A DNA stretch of 64,000 nucleotides from Forficula auricularia (lineage: Eukaryota; Arthropoda; Insecta; Dermaptera; Forficulidae). Positions 21,115 through 33,665 of the stretch are shown here, in pieces. How positions within the stretch are numbered: position 1 is the stretch's first letter; each line of letters begins with the position of its first letter. The notes under the pieces were generated by a model. That model saw nothing but the letters and a program-made list of their open reading frames with translations, made no database searches and was not told where the DNA came from. The stretch spans positions 3,112,921 to 3,176,920 of the forward strand of contig JALMQS010000073.1 in assembly GCA_024734495.1 (NCBI GenBank), in the 5' to 3' direction. The position numbers and the translations under genes are program-made.

Positions 21115-21560
21115 TCTTTGAATTTGTAAATCGCGCGCTTACTACCTTGCGCAGTGATTGTGATTACTACAACATAACCTATTCACTTATGTCTTAGTCA
21201 TTTATTTCATCATGTTATATTATCAGTCTGAAATTATTTACCTTTGCTGTTTGAATTGTTGCGATGGACGAAACTACCTTCACATTATCACTACACAATT
21301 GTTTTACAATTAACTGGCAACGTGTAAACTTGTATGCAGGCGCCTAAGCGAAATAGAAGCGCAAGACATGAACCGGTGTGTATGCCTATCTCTCTCACTC
21401 TCTCTCTCTCGCTCTGTCTCTCTCGCTCTTAGGCGGGCTAACTGTGCTCGAGTGGAAGGGACGCGTGCCTTTCACTTTTTATGTCTGTGCTAACGTGAGC
21501 GGAGCGTAACGCAGTTTCTTGAAGTGTCACCCGGCAAACCAATTTATAAGACGTTGTCAC
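21115..21560. other. Non-repetitive, GC-richer segment with (TC)n; possible promoter or exon
   Basis: In contrast to its surroundings this block has mixed composition and CpG dinucleotides (tcgcgcgcttac, gcgtaacgcag, gagcggagcg). A (TC)n tract lies at 21388-21430. No convincing coding frame; no match to other parts of the window. It could be a 5' UTR or promoter of a neighbouring gene; speculative. Confidence 0.25.
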
Positions 21561-21654
21561 GTCAAAAATTACAAAGGGTTGAAATTAGTGGTGTTTCACA
21601 AAATAAATTTTGAAATAATATTTAAGTTTTCTGTCGATACTCTATATATTTCGG

Positions 21655-22012
21655 CAGAGGCGGCGTTTGGCGTGGGCCACCGCCTACGGCCTCGCGGTCC
21701 GAGGGGCCTTGTGCAGCGCAAATACGCATAACTCGGATGCAACGTAAAATTTAAAAATTCATTCATTATAAAACGATAAATATATTGACATACCAAATTT
21801 GTTTTCTTTAGGCTAGCAACAGAAACGTTTTGTAACTACCTGGACTCCGGACGAACAGTTTATTGTTTTTTGTTCACCTTTGCTAAAAAAAGAAATTTCC
21901 CAAAACCCCTACACAAATTTTTGTCTTTATATATAAAATTGTGCCACCATGGGAGGGGGGCCTCGCAAAATTTACCTCCCCCACATGAAATTTTGGTTTT
22001 GCGCCGCCACTG
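21655..22012. mobile_element. hAT MITE with CAGAGGCGGC termini
   Basis: 358 bp. The left end is CAGAGGCGGCGTTTGG and the right end TTTTGCGCCGCCACTG. A perfect 8-bp duplication TATTTCGG lies at 21647-21654 and 22013-22020. The GC-rich left part (ccaccgcctacggcctcgcg) creates a chance open frame. CAGNGGCGGC termini with 8-bp duplications are typical of hAT elements. Confidence 0.88.
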
Positions 22013-22020
22013 TATTTCGG

Positions 22021-22880
22021 GTTGTTAGTCCATCATCAAGAGTATATACAAAAGACATTTATTTTCATAGTTATTTCGAAAACTAAAAATGCTAGAAACT
22101 TCTAAATATTATTAAAAAAAAATCTGGGACATTAAAAGGATACAATTTTTAAAACAATTTATCCTTAGGGTTAACAGAGATTATATCAATTTTTGGTATA
22201 AAAAAATAAATTGAAAATTTTTCTATTTTTACACGATTTTCTCGTTACCCCTTTATATGAAAATGTCTAACATTTGGGACTTGATTACTTCTATATGTTA
22301 TACGTCCTTTGAATCTAAAATTATATTCTTATTTTAAGAAGGTGTTTGTAGAATCACCGTTTTTTAAAATAAACAGAGGGTTCTCTCTCTATCTTATCAA
22401 ATAATTTGTACAATAATAATAATTTCCATTTTAATTGACATTATTACGTATTATTTATCAATTATTACAATTTTATATCATTTAAATTTAATTAGTTATA
22501 GTATTATTATCATGCCATTATTACGTAGTGTTTATTCATTATTACATTTTATAATTTAAATTTAATTAAAAACTTAATTTAATTATTATCATGTTTAATA
22601 TCTCGAGAACTAAAAATGTTAAAAACTTCGAAATAGTTTTAAAATAATAGTTACTTTATTTTCTCCACACATCAACTCGGCTACATTTTTTTATTTTTTT
22701 ACTGTTTGGTAATTTGTTTTCTATAATTTTTCATGAAAATTAAGTATTGGATTATTTTTATTGTTAATTTTATGACTCTAGAGTTTTTAGTGTTCCGCAA
22801 ATTTTTATAATAAAATCAAATGTGTTCCGTGAGTTAGAATAAGAAAAGCTGAGGATAAAATTATTCAAGTAATTTATTTA
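22021..22880. other. AT-rich DNA; R9 repeat, no gene
   Basis: Contains the second R9 pair (22436-22570). Otherwise no support for genes or RNAs. Confidence 0.4.
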
Positions 22881-23089
22881 TTGCAATTAATTTGGACAAT
22901 AGCGTGAAATTACCTGAATGTGGATTTTTGATTTTAAATTGAAAGAAATCCCAGAGAAGGAGAAGGAGAAAAGGCTGGGCTGGCTGGCTTTCCAATGGCA
23001 TTTAATCAAAGAGCGTTTTTTGAATAATAATTCCTCTGGTTGCTTCATTTGATCTAATCTTCTTAGATTATTGAAATCTTTTTCTTTTC

Positions 23090-23500
23090 TTTGGGATTTT
23101 TTTCTTTTTTTTTTGGATCCGGCATGATGGTTGGTTGCTAGGCTCTCGCGCATGCTTCAAACAAGAAATACCTGACTTTTGTCCGAGTGTCTGTGGAAGC
23201 GGTTTCAAGCTTTTCTCATGTCGAATCGTCTCGGATTAATCGGCTGAGTGTTTTTGCTTTAGACTATGTAAGTGCAAGCGAGATAGAGATAGAGAGTGCC
23301 CCGCGTGACAATAAAAATTATAGCCGGCTGCTAACAACAGGTTGGTCCACGTTTCGAACCTGTTTGAACCCTCCTCAGGTGCACAAACACACGCACTCAC
23401 ACACCATATCATCTACATACACACTTTCTACCTCGATTCCTATAAGAATAATAGAGAGAGAGAGAGAGAGAGGACTGGCTGCCTGGCTTATGTCTTCGGC
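23090..23500. other. Non-repetitive GC-richer segment; possible exon or promoter
   Basis: Mixed-composition sequence with CpG-containing words (ctctcgcgcatgcttc, gtcgaatcgtctcgg), then (CA)n-like and (GA)n runs (23452-23472). It encodes overlapping chance-like frames on both strands, none recognisable. Confidence 0.25.
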
Positions 23501-23504
23501 AAAC

Positions 23505-24085
23505 AACTTACCACAGAAAGAGAGGGTCTTAATGATAAAAACAAATTGATAATAATGTTTATTACCCCCTCACTGGTTGCCCTTTATGATAATTTGATGG
23601 CTATGTTTTCAAGGTGGCTGTAAATAAGAATATTTTTCAGAGACTTTAATTCGCGATAAGAAATGTTTTCTTCAGAAAGATTGATAGATGATTGTCAACA
23701 GGGCTGTACAGAGTTTATTTATTATATTGGTTATTATCGCCCCCTCTTATTAAATATTTGTTAAAATCATTTAGGAATGAATCCATCCTTTACGGTTTCG
23801 ATATTGAAGGAGACAATGATTACTAATAATGTTTATTTAATTTACCACAGGGAGAGTGGGGATCTTAATGATAAAAACAAATTGATAATAATGTTTATTC
23901 CCCCTCGCTAGTTATCTTTTGTCATAATTTGATGGTTATGTTTTCAAATAAGAATATTTTTCAGAGACTTTAATTCGCGATAAGAAATGTTTTCTTGAAA
24001 AAGTTTAGAGTTTATTTATTTATTATATTGGTTATTATTGCCCCCTTTTTATTAAAATCATATAGTAATCCACCCTTTTTGATTT
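23505..24085 (+). repeat. Tandem duplication, period ~340 bp
   Basis: 'Cttaatgataaaaacaaatt', 'gagactttaattcgcgataa' and 'tatattggttattat' occur in the same order at 23528-23745 and 23873-24040, with small indels. Non-coding. Confidence 0.7.
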
Positions 24086-24235
24086 GGTGAGCCGTGAGCC
24101 CCTTTCAGAGACCGGCCTTCGGAGTTGTTTCCCTCTGACACCCCCTACTTGATTATCAAAACACTTTTTAAGAAATTAAAAAAATAAATAAATATTATAA
24201 ATAATTTAACATTTATTCACTCTACTGTGATACGA

Positions 24236-24345
24236 GGATGGTTTGATAAGTTTCCGGCCTGACCCAGAGATTGAGTCAGCAGTTGTAATTTTTGACTCCT
24301 ATTCTCTAGTACTAGCCAAGACTAACTTGCCTACCAACTTTTAGG
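24236..24345 (+). repeat. Possible mariner-type terminal remnant
   Basis: 'Acgaggatggtttgataag' followed by 'tttccggcctgacc' resembles termini of mariner-like elements known from insects. No transposase frame and no second end were found. Confidence 0.25.
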
Positions 24346-24764
24346 TGGACTGTTTTTTTTTTAGTATAGATTTTACAGCCTATTGAAGAAAACCCCTGAG
24401 TTGTTTCTGTGAAAATAGAAAAATTGGAGAACCATTTCAGCTATCAAAAGAATTAAATTATCAGAATTAGCCAATGAAAAGTTAGACTATCCTCTCGGGC
24501 TTTAATTTCACTTAAAAAATCAAATATTAATTTGGAAAAATATCCAAAAATTCTATGATCTGATTATCGATAAAATTTGCAAAAAAGTACCGAAGAATAA
24601 AATAAAATTTAACAAAATTAAAGATTGTTTTTTGACAACATCTTCTGGTTTAATAGTCACAGCACGCCACTGTTCTCTCTATATATTAAAACGAGTATCG
24701 TTTTGGAACAATTGAAATAGTCAAATTGTTGTTCTTAGAATAATATAAATTTTAAAACTAATAG

Positions 24765-24995
24765 ATTAACAAACATTTTGACAAAACAGTTATTATCTCA
24801 AAAAATATAATTTTTTCGATGTTCACTTATTAGGGCTTTTTTGTAGAACAAAATGCCATGGTTTTGTCCAATTTTTTTAATCAACATAGTTTCAGCCGTT
24901 TTTGAGATATTTCGAAAACAAGAAGCAAAAAAAAAACACTTTTTTCATGCAGGATTACAATACTTGACCATACCATGTATAGTAAAGTCAAAATT
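24765..24995 (+). repeat. R2 fragment (3' third)
   Basis: Covers 'aacaaacattttgacaaaac' to 'ttgaccataccatgtatagt'; the 5' two thirds are missing. Confidence 0.6.
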
Positions 24996-25339
24996 ACTCA
25001 TGAATATACTAAAAAAAATCTGGACATGTAAATTTGGCATCCATGCAGCTTCTTTTTGGTATTGGCGAGCCTGTTTTCAGATGGTTTTAATATCCTAGGG
25101 TTCCCAAGACGCTAGATACGCCACTGGTTGACTGTTTCGAATTTTGAACTTTCAAGGGCTATGGAACCCCTCTGACATGTAATTTAAAATAATCCATTCT
25201 ATTTTAGACCATTCTTGTGATTTTAAAGTCTTATTGGCAATTTGAACTCTTATAAACGATTTTACTGCCATTTCACAGTTCTTTGATACTCGGGAGAGAA
25301 AAATAAGTGTTAGTATATATACATATATGTAATGTTTAA

Positions 25340-25340
<1 letters not shown>

Positions 25341-25370
<30 letters not shown>

Positions 25371-25526
25371 GTCCCGCAGCCATCATTTTTTTGATGGATG
25401 GACGAACCGGACTCGGATGATAATAGTAATAATGCAAACAGCCCAGGCAATCAGGAAAGGCGCAATCTTCACGAAGAAGAGGAGCCGATGAAGAGAAAAC
25501 AGTCAAAAGGCTTCCTGGATGACCCC

Positions 25527-25557
<31 letters not shown>
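25341..25557. repeat. (TG)n and (CA)n microsatellites facing each other
   Basis: (TG)12 at 25341-25364 and (CA)n at 25530-25557 form an inverted pair around a 165-bp GC-richer segment. The segment shows no recognisable coding potential. Confidence 0.7.
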
Positions 25558-25560
<3 letters not shown>

Positions 25561-26052
25561 AAGGCTTTTCTAACTAACGTTTGGACATCCGAAACTCTAT
25601 TAATTAATACAAATTTATTTTTAATTGGCAGATTGTTATTAATTACAGTCCATTTGCACACGCATCATTTATCAAACAACCTATGTAGGTACCTACCTAA
25701 CATTATCCATACTTGTATATTATAATATGTTATAGGCAAATAGTCATTTCAGGCAAAAAAGCCTTTTTTTCCTAATAAATAAGCTTTTTTAATGAAATTG
25801 TTACAAAAATTGCATCAAAATAGCAGAATTTCTATGGTTCCTTGTCTCGGAAATAGAAGAAGAAATTACTGGCATTGGGTCCGAGCTACAGGTATCTGTA
25901 AATGCGGGTCTTGGAAGTTTATATGTAACCAGGAAGGATGGTCGCCAACTTGGGGGATTTTCCCCCAAATTTGAAGGAGGAGGTGTTTCACGGGGAAAAA
26001 AATTGCTTTCTATGCATTTTTCCAAATTATTATTCTATAAATTTTAAATTTT

Positions 26053-26645
26053 CACTTTACCATACAGGGTATGGTCAAGTATTGTATTCGTGCATGAAAA
26101 AAGTGGGTTTTTTTCCTTCTTTATTTCAAAATATCTCAAAAACGGCTGAAACTATTTTGATTAAAAAAATTGAGCAAAATCATGGCATTTCGGTCTACAA
26201 AAATGCCCTTATAAATGAACATCGAAAAAATTATATTTTTCGAGATAATAATTGTTTTGTCAAAATGTCTGTTAGCCTGTGCGTTACCAAATTTTGTGAA
26301 CGAGCTAGCTCAAAAACTAGTGTGAATATCGAAACCAAATTTCACACGTAGTTTTAGTCCATTGAGATGAAGAGCTGATTAGATTTTGGTGCATATCGAC
26401 CCAAAATTAAAGGGAGTGGAAGGGGGGGTGGTTAAAAATTAAAAATCTAAGCAATTTTACCAAACTCAACCAAATTTTGTATATCTAATCAGTGGCCTGC
26501 CAGAAGACTAAAAATGCAAAAACTAACCACCCTCCCTTACATGATTATAAATAATTTTATTAAATATTAAATATAAGTGAGGGGCCCGGTTGTATGGTAA
26601 AGTCAAGTGGATGACCATATTAAAACACGTCAGCTTATTTTTTAA
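26053..26645 (-). repeat. R2 copy, minus orientation
   Basis: Runs from 'tttaccatacagggtatgg' to 'ttaaaacacgtcagcttatt', the inverse of the reference at 15105-15820, with one minisatellite unit. Confidence 0.65.
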
Positions 26646-26835
26646 TGAAATTGATTCAAAAGAAATTTGCACCAAAAAGGCACAAACTGTAAAGTCCAAG
26701 GTGGACTCTTGTTTTGCGAAAAGAAGAAGAAATTTCATGGATTAGATCCCAGTTATGGTCTGTGGATTGGGGTCTTGAAGGTTATGTATAACCAGGAAGA
26801 CGGAAGGGGTTACAGTCTCTAGAACTCATAGGGAT

Positions 26836-27217
26836 TGTTAGGGCGCTCGTGAGTGCTGAGTGCTTTGTGGTGCGTGTCCGCCCCCCCCCCCACCAAGTCG
26901 GTGGGGTCCTAACAATGTTGCGTGTGTGCAGGGCGTTGTTTGTGCCCTGATGCAAAGCCGGGATGGGCGCCATCCGCTTAATTAGCGGGGGAGGGGCTGC
27001 TAGTTGGCGTTTGGCCCCTCCTTCCAATCCGATCCATTCGATCGATTGATGCGATCGATTCGATGTTCGATGCTCGATGCTCAGCCGAGATCGAGTTGCT
27101 CCACTTATAGCATGACTGACATATTATCAGTCATGCAAAAGTGTCGCAACGATCTGACTGAGTGATCTAGCGGCCGTGTCTAAAGGCTCGTCGCCAGAGC
27201 AACAGCGGGCCGCTACA
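26836..27217 (-). repeat. Solo LTR of the TRIM family
   Basis: 382 bp, reading TGTTAGGGCGC to GGGCCGCTACA on the plus strand, i.e. the LTR in minus orientation. A perfect 5-bp duplication GGGAT lies at 26831-26835 and 27218-27222. It keeps the stem-loop next to the TATA-like box (26-base palindrome near 27108-27140). An extra ~50 bp of 'cgatcgatt'-type repeats is present near 27033-27075. The intact duplication shows that it arose by recombination between two LTRs rather than by truncation. Confidence 0.9.
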
Positions 27218-27324
27218 GGGATAAACGAATTGGCGAACGGTTAGTATCTAATTTAATGGCGAAGAGGTATTAAATGTTAGAAAATAATTATCTATCTTCT
27301 ATTTGCCTATGTATAAACTATAGT

Positions 27325-27415
27325 GTCATCCATATTTTCGTTGTGGTGAATCTATGAAATGCGTGCAACGCGAGTTTCGAAAACGTTTTTCGATTCACCA
27401 CATCGAAAATATAGA
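27325..27415. repeat. Small inverted repeat (gtggtgaatc / gattcacca)
   Basis: 'Attttcgttgtggtgaatc' and 'gattcaccacatcgaaaat' form a ~19-bp stem with a ~40-base loop. Unknown origin. Confidence 0.5.
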
Positions 27416-27563
27416 GAACGCACGTTCTTCCTTCTTGAAATGATCCATGGTTCTGATATTCTATATATTTTACGCTACCGATAGAGCGCGTCACCGTTTT
27501 TCTCACCCATTTTTAACACATTTTATTTAAGATTGAAATCGTGAAAAAGATATGGGTGACCCT

Positions 27564-28710
27564 TAGGGTGGGTCAAAAAAATCCATTATTTTTTTTACAA
27601 GTGACACGGAAAAATGAGTTGCTAGACACCTTAAAAAATTCTTTCTAAATATGATCTCTTAATTTTAATCGGAAGATCCTCCGCATCGTAGTTTTTTATT
27701 TTTTTCTCAGTCCAATAGAAAATAATTCATACCTCATCATTAATTGATTATACAGAAAAATGTTCTTGAAGAATTTCGTAGGAAATTTAATGCTCTACAA
27801 AAAAGATATCTTATATTTTTTCCGTAAACTTCACCATTTGAAAGATATTAAAGATTTAAATTTGATTATTTTAAGACAAATTTCATTTTTGATTATGAAT
27901 TTTATAACTCGACAATAAATGACTATTATAAAATTCGCAATACAAATTTTTGTTTGGAAATTAGCTGCTCTATAAAAAAGGTGTCTTATATTTTGGCGAT
28001 TAAATTAAGCGTTCAAAAGATATTCATCATCAAACTTTCATGTGTAAAGATTTTAAGAGTTTTTGATTAGATATTCGAAAATTATAAAAATTATAAAAAT
28101 AATTTTCAAAAATTTTGAAAATAAAACTCAAATAATATTTATATTAATGACAAGAAATGAAATTTGTATGAAATTCATAAATTAAATTGAAATTTTTCGA
28201 ATATCTAATCAAAAACTCTTAAAATCTTTACACATGAAAGTTTAATGATGAATATCTTTTGAACGCTTAATTTAATCGCCAAAACATAAGACACCTTTTT
28301 TATAGAGCAGTTAATTTTCTACAAAAATTTGTATTGCAAATTTTATAATAGCCATTTATTGTTGAGTTATAAAATTCATAAACAAAAATGAAATTTGTCT
28401 TAAAATAATCAAACTTAAATCTTCAATATCTTTCAAATGGTGAGGTTTACGGAAAAAATATAAGATACCTTTTTTGTAGAGCATTAAATTTCCTACGAAA
28501 TTCTTAAAGAATATTTTTCTGTACAATCAATTAATGATGAGGAATGATTTTTTTTCTATTGGACTGAGAAAAAATAAGAAACTGCGATGCGGAGGATCTT
28601 CCTATTAAAATTAAGAGCTCATATTTAGAAAGAATTTTTTCAGGTGTCTAGCAACCCATTTTTTCGTGTCAATTGTAAAAAATAATAATGGATTTTTTTG
28701 ACCCACCCTA
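27564..28710. mobile_element. 1.15-kb hAT-like fold-back element
   Basis: Termini TAGGGTGGGTCAAAAA and TTTTTGACCCACCCTA. A perfect 8-bp duplication GTGACCCT lies at 27556-27563 and 28711-28718. The arms of ~515 bp (27564-~28080 and ~28195-28710) are complementary throughout with scattered mismatches, leaving a ~115-base loop. No coding potential. The 8-bp duplication points to hAT, though P-type or other families are possible. Confidence 0.88.
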
Positions 28711-28729
28711 GTGACCCTATATATTTACC

Positions 28730-29375
28730 AAATCACTTTATTGACAAATAGTCTTCAACTAATAATGATAAAAAGTTTCCAAATATAGTCCAAAATACAA
28801 ACACAAATATGATATATGAATGCAATTGTCTTATCAATATCAATTAATTTAATTAATTAAACAAATATCAAACGTTTCGGGAAAATTATTTGCTTTACCA
28901 ATAAAATAATAATAATAATATTAACCCCATAAAAACAACAGGGGTAGGTGAAAGTTTACCAGCACCTGTGCTGAGTAAGTGTCATAATTTAAATAATATT
29001 ATTAAATTAATATAAATTTTACTTTCCTGTCTCCCTGGCGAGTCTAATAGTAGGTATTGAATAAACACGTACAGATTTTCATTTCTTTTTATTTGAAAAA
29101 TGTCTGTGGAGAAAAATAATAATTTTCAATTATCATCTGTCTAGATTCAGATACACACGATAACGAAAAGTCGCAAAAAGTTCGTACTTGTACTACAATG
29201 TATGTAGATATTTTCAATACGAAGGATTGGTTAGATTTTAGACTTTATAACTTTAAAACTTCCCGTTAAAAAAACAGAAAAACATTATTTTTTTAAATGA
29301 TTTTATTGAGATTTTAAGCCAATGTTATAATATAGCCATAAATAAAAAATTTATATACCATCAAATTGTACTAAT
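28730..29375. other. AT-rich DNA without recognised feature
   Basis: No repeat, gene or RNA support seen. Confidence 0.4.
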
Positions 29376-31765
29376 AGATATTTAGAAATAAAATACCACC
29401 AATTGCCTTTGGAATCTCCGTTTTCGAAATTCGAGACATTATTAACAGTTTATAAATTCTATAATAATAGCCATAAAAAAAAAATTGAAATATGATCGTT
29501 TATGTTGAAATCAGACGCTTAATTGAATTCAATTATTATAATAATTGTTGAATAAATTCGATTGTTAATAATTCCAAAGAAGTATACTTACTTCTATAGG
29601 CCATTCGAACTCTTATCCATTAGATTGCCCATTGATCATCATCATTGAGTATATACAGTCCTAAGACTGGTTTGATGCAACAATCCGTCTCCACTCGACT
29701 CCGTCCCCCGCCAGCTGTTTGACCTCTCTAAATGTCTGGCTTCCCATATCCCCAATTATTTGGTTGAAATATTCTAATCTGGGTCTTCCCCTTCCCCTTT
29801 TCTTTCCCACCTCCCCTCCAATATATCATCCCCTAAGCAGTCCCCCATGTCTCAGTGTGTGCCCCATCATCTGACCTCTTCTCTTCTTCAGACTCTTCCA
29901 CAAGGTTCTTCTTTCTCCGATTCTTCCAAGAACTTCTTCATTTGAAATTTTATCCATCCATTTGAAGATATTCAAAACATTTAAGCATCTTGTTTTTAAA
30001 CTATATGACATGGCTATATGTGTTTAAATTAAAGAATCACTAGACAGTGAAATTTTACAAATAAAGATTTATTAAATCAGGGTTAAATAACTACGGTACA
30101 TATATCAACTGTTAATTTTGGAATTTGGGTTCGATTCCTGAAAGGGTGAAAACAACCATTCTGTCATAGAATTGAAAATAAAATTCATTCGATCTTGGAT
30201 CTAGTAGATGACAACCTGTTATGATTTTCGTAGAAAGTCCACTTCTATCGACAATTTGAACTCTTCTATAATTCTTTAAATTGTGATTATTATTATTATT
30301 ATTTTGTAATTAAACAATGTTGCTTAAAGTTGTATTCCAGAGACTTCTAGCTAGTGAAGGAGTCGAAGAAGGTGTATATTTTTTTACCTTTTTTTGTACC
30401 TTTTTATTAATACCTACAAATTTAGAAATAAAATACCGATTGCATTTAGAATCTCCGTTTTCGAAATTCGAGACATAATTATTAACAGTTAATAAATACC
30501 ATACCTAATAATAGCCATCAAAATAAAAATTGAAATATGATCGGTTTTTTTGAAATCAGACACTTTTTGAATTCAATTATTATAATAATTGTTGAATAAA
30601 TTTGATTGTTAATAATTCCAACGGCCATTTAAACTCTTATCCATTAGAATTCCCATTGAATTTTGAAGATATTCGAAACATTCACCCATCTTGTTTATAA
30701 ACTACTTATATGACATGGCTATGTGTTTAAATTAAAGTATCACTAGATAGTGAAATAAATTTTACAAATGAAGATTTAAATCTGAGTTAAATATTTACTA
30801 CGATATATATATACCACCTGTTAATTTTCTGAAAGGTGCAAAACAACCTTTCTGACATAGAATTGAAAATAATCCATTCGTGATCTTGGAACTAGTAAAT
30901 GACAATCTCATGTAGATTTTCTTTTAAATTTCAAGTTTACTTCTATCGGGAATTTGAACTCTTCTATAATTCTTTAAATTGTGATTATTATTATTATTAT
31001 TTTTTAATTAAACAATGTTGCTTAAAGTTGTATTCCAGAGACTTCTAGCTAGTGAAGGAGCCGAAGAAGGTGTATATTTTTTACCTTTTTATTAATACCT
31101 ACAAATTTAGAAATAAAATACCGATTGCATTTAGAATCTCCGTTTTCGAAATTCGAGACATAATTATTAACAGTTAATAAATACCATACCTAATAATAGC
31201 CATCAAAATAAAAAATTGAAATATGATCGGTTTTATTGAAATCAGACACTTATTTGAATTCAATAATTATAATAATTGTTGAATAAATTTGATTGTTAAT
31301 AATTCTATAGAAGTATACTTACTAAACTGTTATTATTCAATTTGGTAAAATCCATTACAATGCCATTAAATTTTGAAGATATTCAAAACATTCACCTATC
31401 TTGTTTTTAAACTACCTTATATGACATGGCTATGTGTTTAAATTTACAATCACTAGACGGAAAATTTTTACAATTGAAGATTTAAATCTAAGTTAAATAT
31501 TTACTACAGTTAATTTTGGCATTCGGGTTCGATTCTTGAAAGGGTGAAAACAACCCTTCTGACTTAGAATTGAAAATAATCCATTCGTGATCTTGGATCT
31601 AGTAGATGACAATCTCATGTGGATTTTTTTTTAAATTTCAAGTTCACTTCTATGGGCAATTTGAACTCTTCTATAATTTGTTAAATTGTGATTATTATTA
31701 TTATTATTTTGTAATTAAACAACCTGTTGCCGAAAGTTGTATTCCAGAGACTTCTAGCTAGTGAA
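29375..31765 (+). repeat. Three tandem copies of a ~0.68-kb repeat
   Basis: 'Tagaaataaaatacc' followed by 'ctccgttttcgaaattcgag' begins units at ~29381, 30421 and 31106. Each unit continues with 'tgttgaataaatt', 'gacatggctatgtg' and 'gtattccagagacttctagc'. Units 2 and 3 are ~685 bp apart. Unit 1 is longer because a LINE fragment (29638-29960) interrupts it. Non-coding. Confidence 0.75.
29638..29960 (-). pseudogene. 3' end of a non-LTR retrotransposon reverse-transcriptase ORF
   Basis: On the minus strand this encodes the C-terminal tail typical of RTE/jockey-like pol proteins. It reads ISNEEVLGRIGERRTLW, then KKRRGQMMGHTLRH, then after a stop GKKRGRGRPRLEYFNQI and QLAGDGVEWRRI. The frame is open except for one TGA at 29826-29828, and ends at TAG 29661-29663. 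It is followed by a short (ATG)n-type tail. The copy is 5'-truncated to ~107 codons, as usual for LINEs. It interrupts a unit of the ~0.68-kb tandem repeat: unit 2 reads through uninterrupted at the same point (~30655). Confidence 0.8.
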
Positions 31766-31774
31766 GGGGCCGAA

Positions 31775-32330
31775 GAAGATGGGTTTTTTTCCCACCAGCC
31801 AATCAATATTTCTTTTTGTTTTACTTAAAGAGCCTTAAGTGTTTTTTGCTCCTTAATCCTTTTGCAGAAGCTTAGGTATTGCTCTCTGTTCCTTTTGGTG
31901 GGTTCGTGGGTTCTTAACTTAGCTCTCTCTTTCTCTCTCTGTTCACTTTACTTTACTTTACGCAAGAATATAAGAAGAAGGCCCGTTTGCTCTTCATCAT
32001 CATCATCACGAGCGCCGGCTGTTTAGTATGCAAGAGATGATCAAAAACCACACATCTCTCGGCGGGCGGGATAGAAGACCTAAAAGAAGACGAAGAACAA
32101 GAAGAAGAAGACTTATTTCCAATTGGGGGGGGGGGACAAAAAAATTAAAAAAAAAACACACCTCGTCCTTAATCCAAGTTTAACGGACGGCGCCGACACC
32201 TTCTTCTTCTTTTTTTTTTTTTATTTATTTAATGCGATAATTCAAAGTGAAGATTAAAATGTGAAGAGAATTTTTGATAGGAGTCGGGTCAAAAAAAAAA
32301 ATTAAAATTAAAAATTTAAAGAAAAAAAAG
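31775..32330. other. Non-repetitive segment, possible promoter or 5' exon
   Basis: GC-richer and of mixed composition (gagcgccggctg, cggcgggcggga, acggacggcgccgacacc), between blocks of repeats. TATAAG at ~31969 is followed ~30 bases on by repeated TCATCA, which could act as an initiator. No coding frame is convincing. May be the start of a host gene; speculative. Confidence 0.25.
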
Positions 32331-33665
32331 ATGCGCTTTTAGATTAAAACTTGTTGCTGTTAGTAAGAAAGAAAGAAAGAATATTTACAAAAAACAATTA
32401 CAAATCAATTAACAACAACAGAACATGATAAAGAAACATATATGTAAGTATAGAAGTATACTTTTATCGATTTATTAACAATCGAATTTATTCAACAATT
32501 ATTATAATAATTGAATTCAATTAAGTGTCTGATTTCAATAAAACCGATCATATTTCAATTTTTATTTTGATGGCTATTATAAGGTATGGTATTTATTAAC
32601 TGTTAATAATGTCTCGAATTTCGAAATTGAAGATTTCTAAGGTAATCGGTATTTTATTTCTAAATTTCTATTAGTACAATTTAAGTAACAAATTTGATCT
32701 TAGTCCTATACTTGATTTAATGAATATATCTTTGCAATTTGCCCAAAAGCGGTTTAAGGGAAGTTTTTGTTATTTTGAGTCTTTTATGGCTTTTGTACTA
32801 AAAAATTCTCTGTTTCAAATGGTAGAAAAGGTTTAAGCCAGAAAAATTTACTTCAATTGTTATTTCAATAAATACAAATGAATTATCTTTAATTTTTGTT
32901 AGATTAGACTTAAAAAGGCAAAAAAATAATTTATTACCATAATCTAATCTCCTTATTGCGGAAATACAAATATTTTTAACCGACTTCAAAAAAGGAGGAG
33001 GTTCTCATTCGACTGATTTTTTTTGTGTCTATGTTACCTGAAATCTTAGCAAATTGTAAACCGATTTTGATGATTTTTTTGCATTCGGATGAGTCTACTT
33101 TCCGATTGGTCCCGTTTTTTCATTTGTATTGGATCTTTTTTGCTATGTTTGTTTAGGCATAACTTCTTTGTTTATGAACCGATTTTGATGATTCTTTTTA
33201 TATTAGAAAGAGGGTACACTTTAGGAGTGGTTCCATATTAATTTGGTCAAGTTCTGATGATATGATCAATTACGAATTAACATTTAAATTAAAATTAAAA
33301 ATTTACAGAAAAAAAGATGCGCATTTAGATTAAAACTTGTTGCTGTTTTTGTTGTATTTAGTAAGAAAGAAAGAATATTTACAAAAAACAATTACAAAAG
33401 AAACATATATGTACCTAACTATTAAATATACTTCCTTGATTTATTAACAATTGAATTTATTAACAATTGAATTTATTCAACAATTATTATAATAATTGAA
33501 TTCAATTGAGTGTCTGATTTCAATAAAACTGATCATATTTTAATGTTTTATTTTGATGTCTATTATTGTATGGTATTTATTAACTGTTAATAATAATTTC
33601 TCGAATTTCGAAAATGAAGATTTCTAAGGCAATGTCTTTATTTGTATTAGCACAATTTAAGTAAT
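32300..33665 (-). repeat. Two inverted, duplicated copies of the 29.4-kb repeat
   Basis: 'Aaaaaagatgcgc', 'attaaaacttgttgctgtt' and 'gaattcaatt...gtgtctgatttcaataaaac' occur at 32328-32700 and again at 33308-33665, ~980 bp apart. The second half of each is the inverse of the 29.4-31.7-kb unit. A third partial inverted copy lies at 34290-34505. An R7 repeat (32977-33270) lies between them. Confidence 0.65.
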
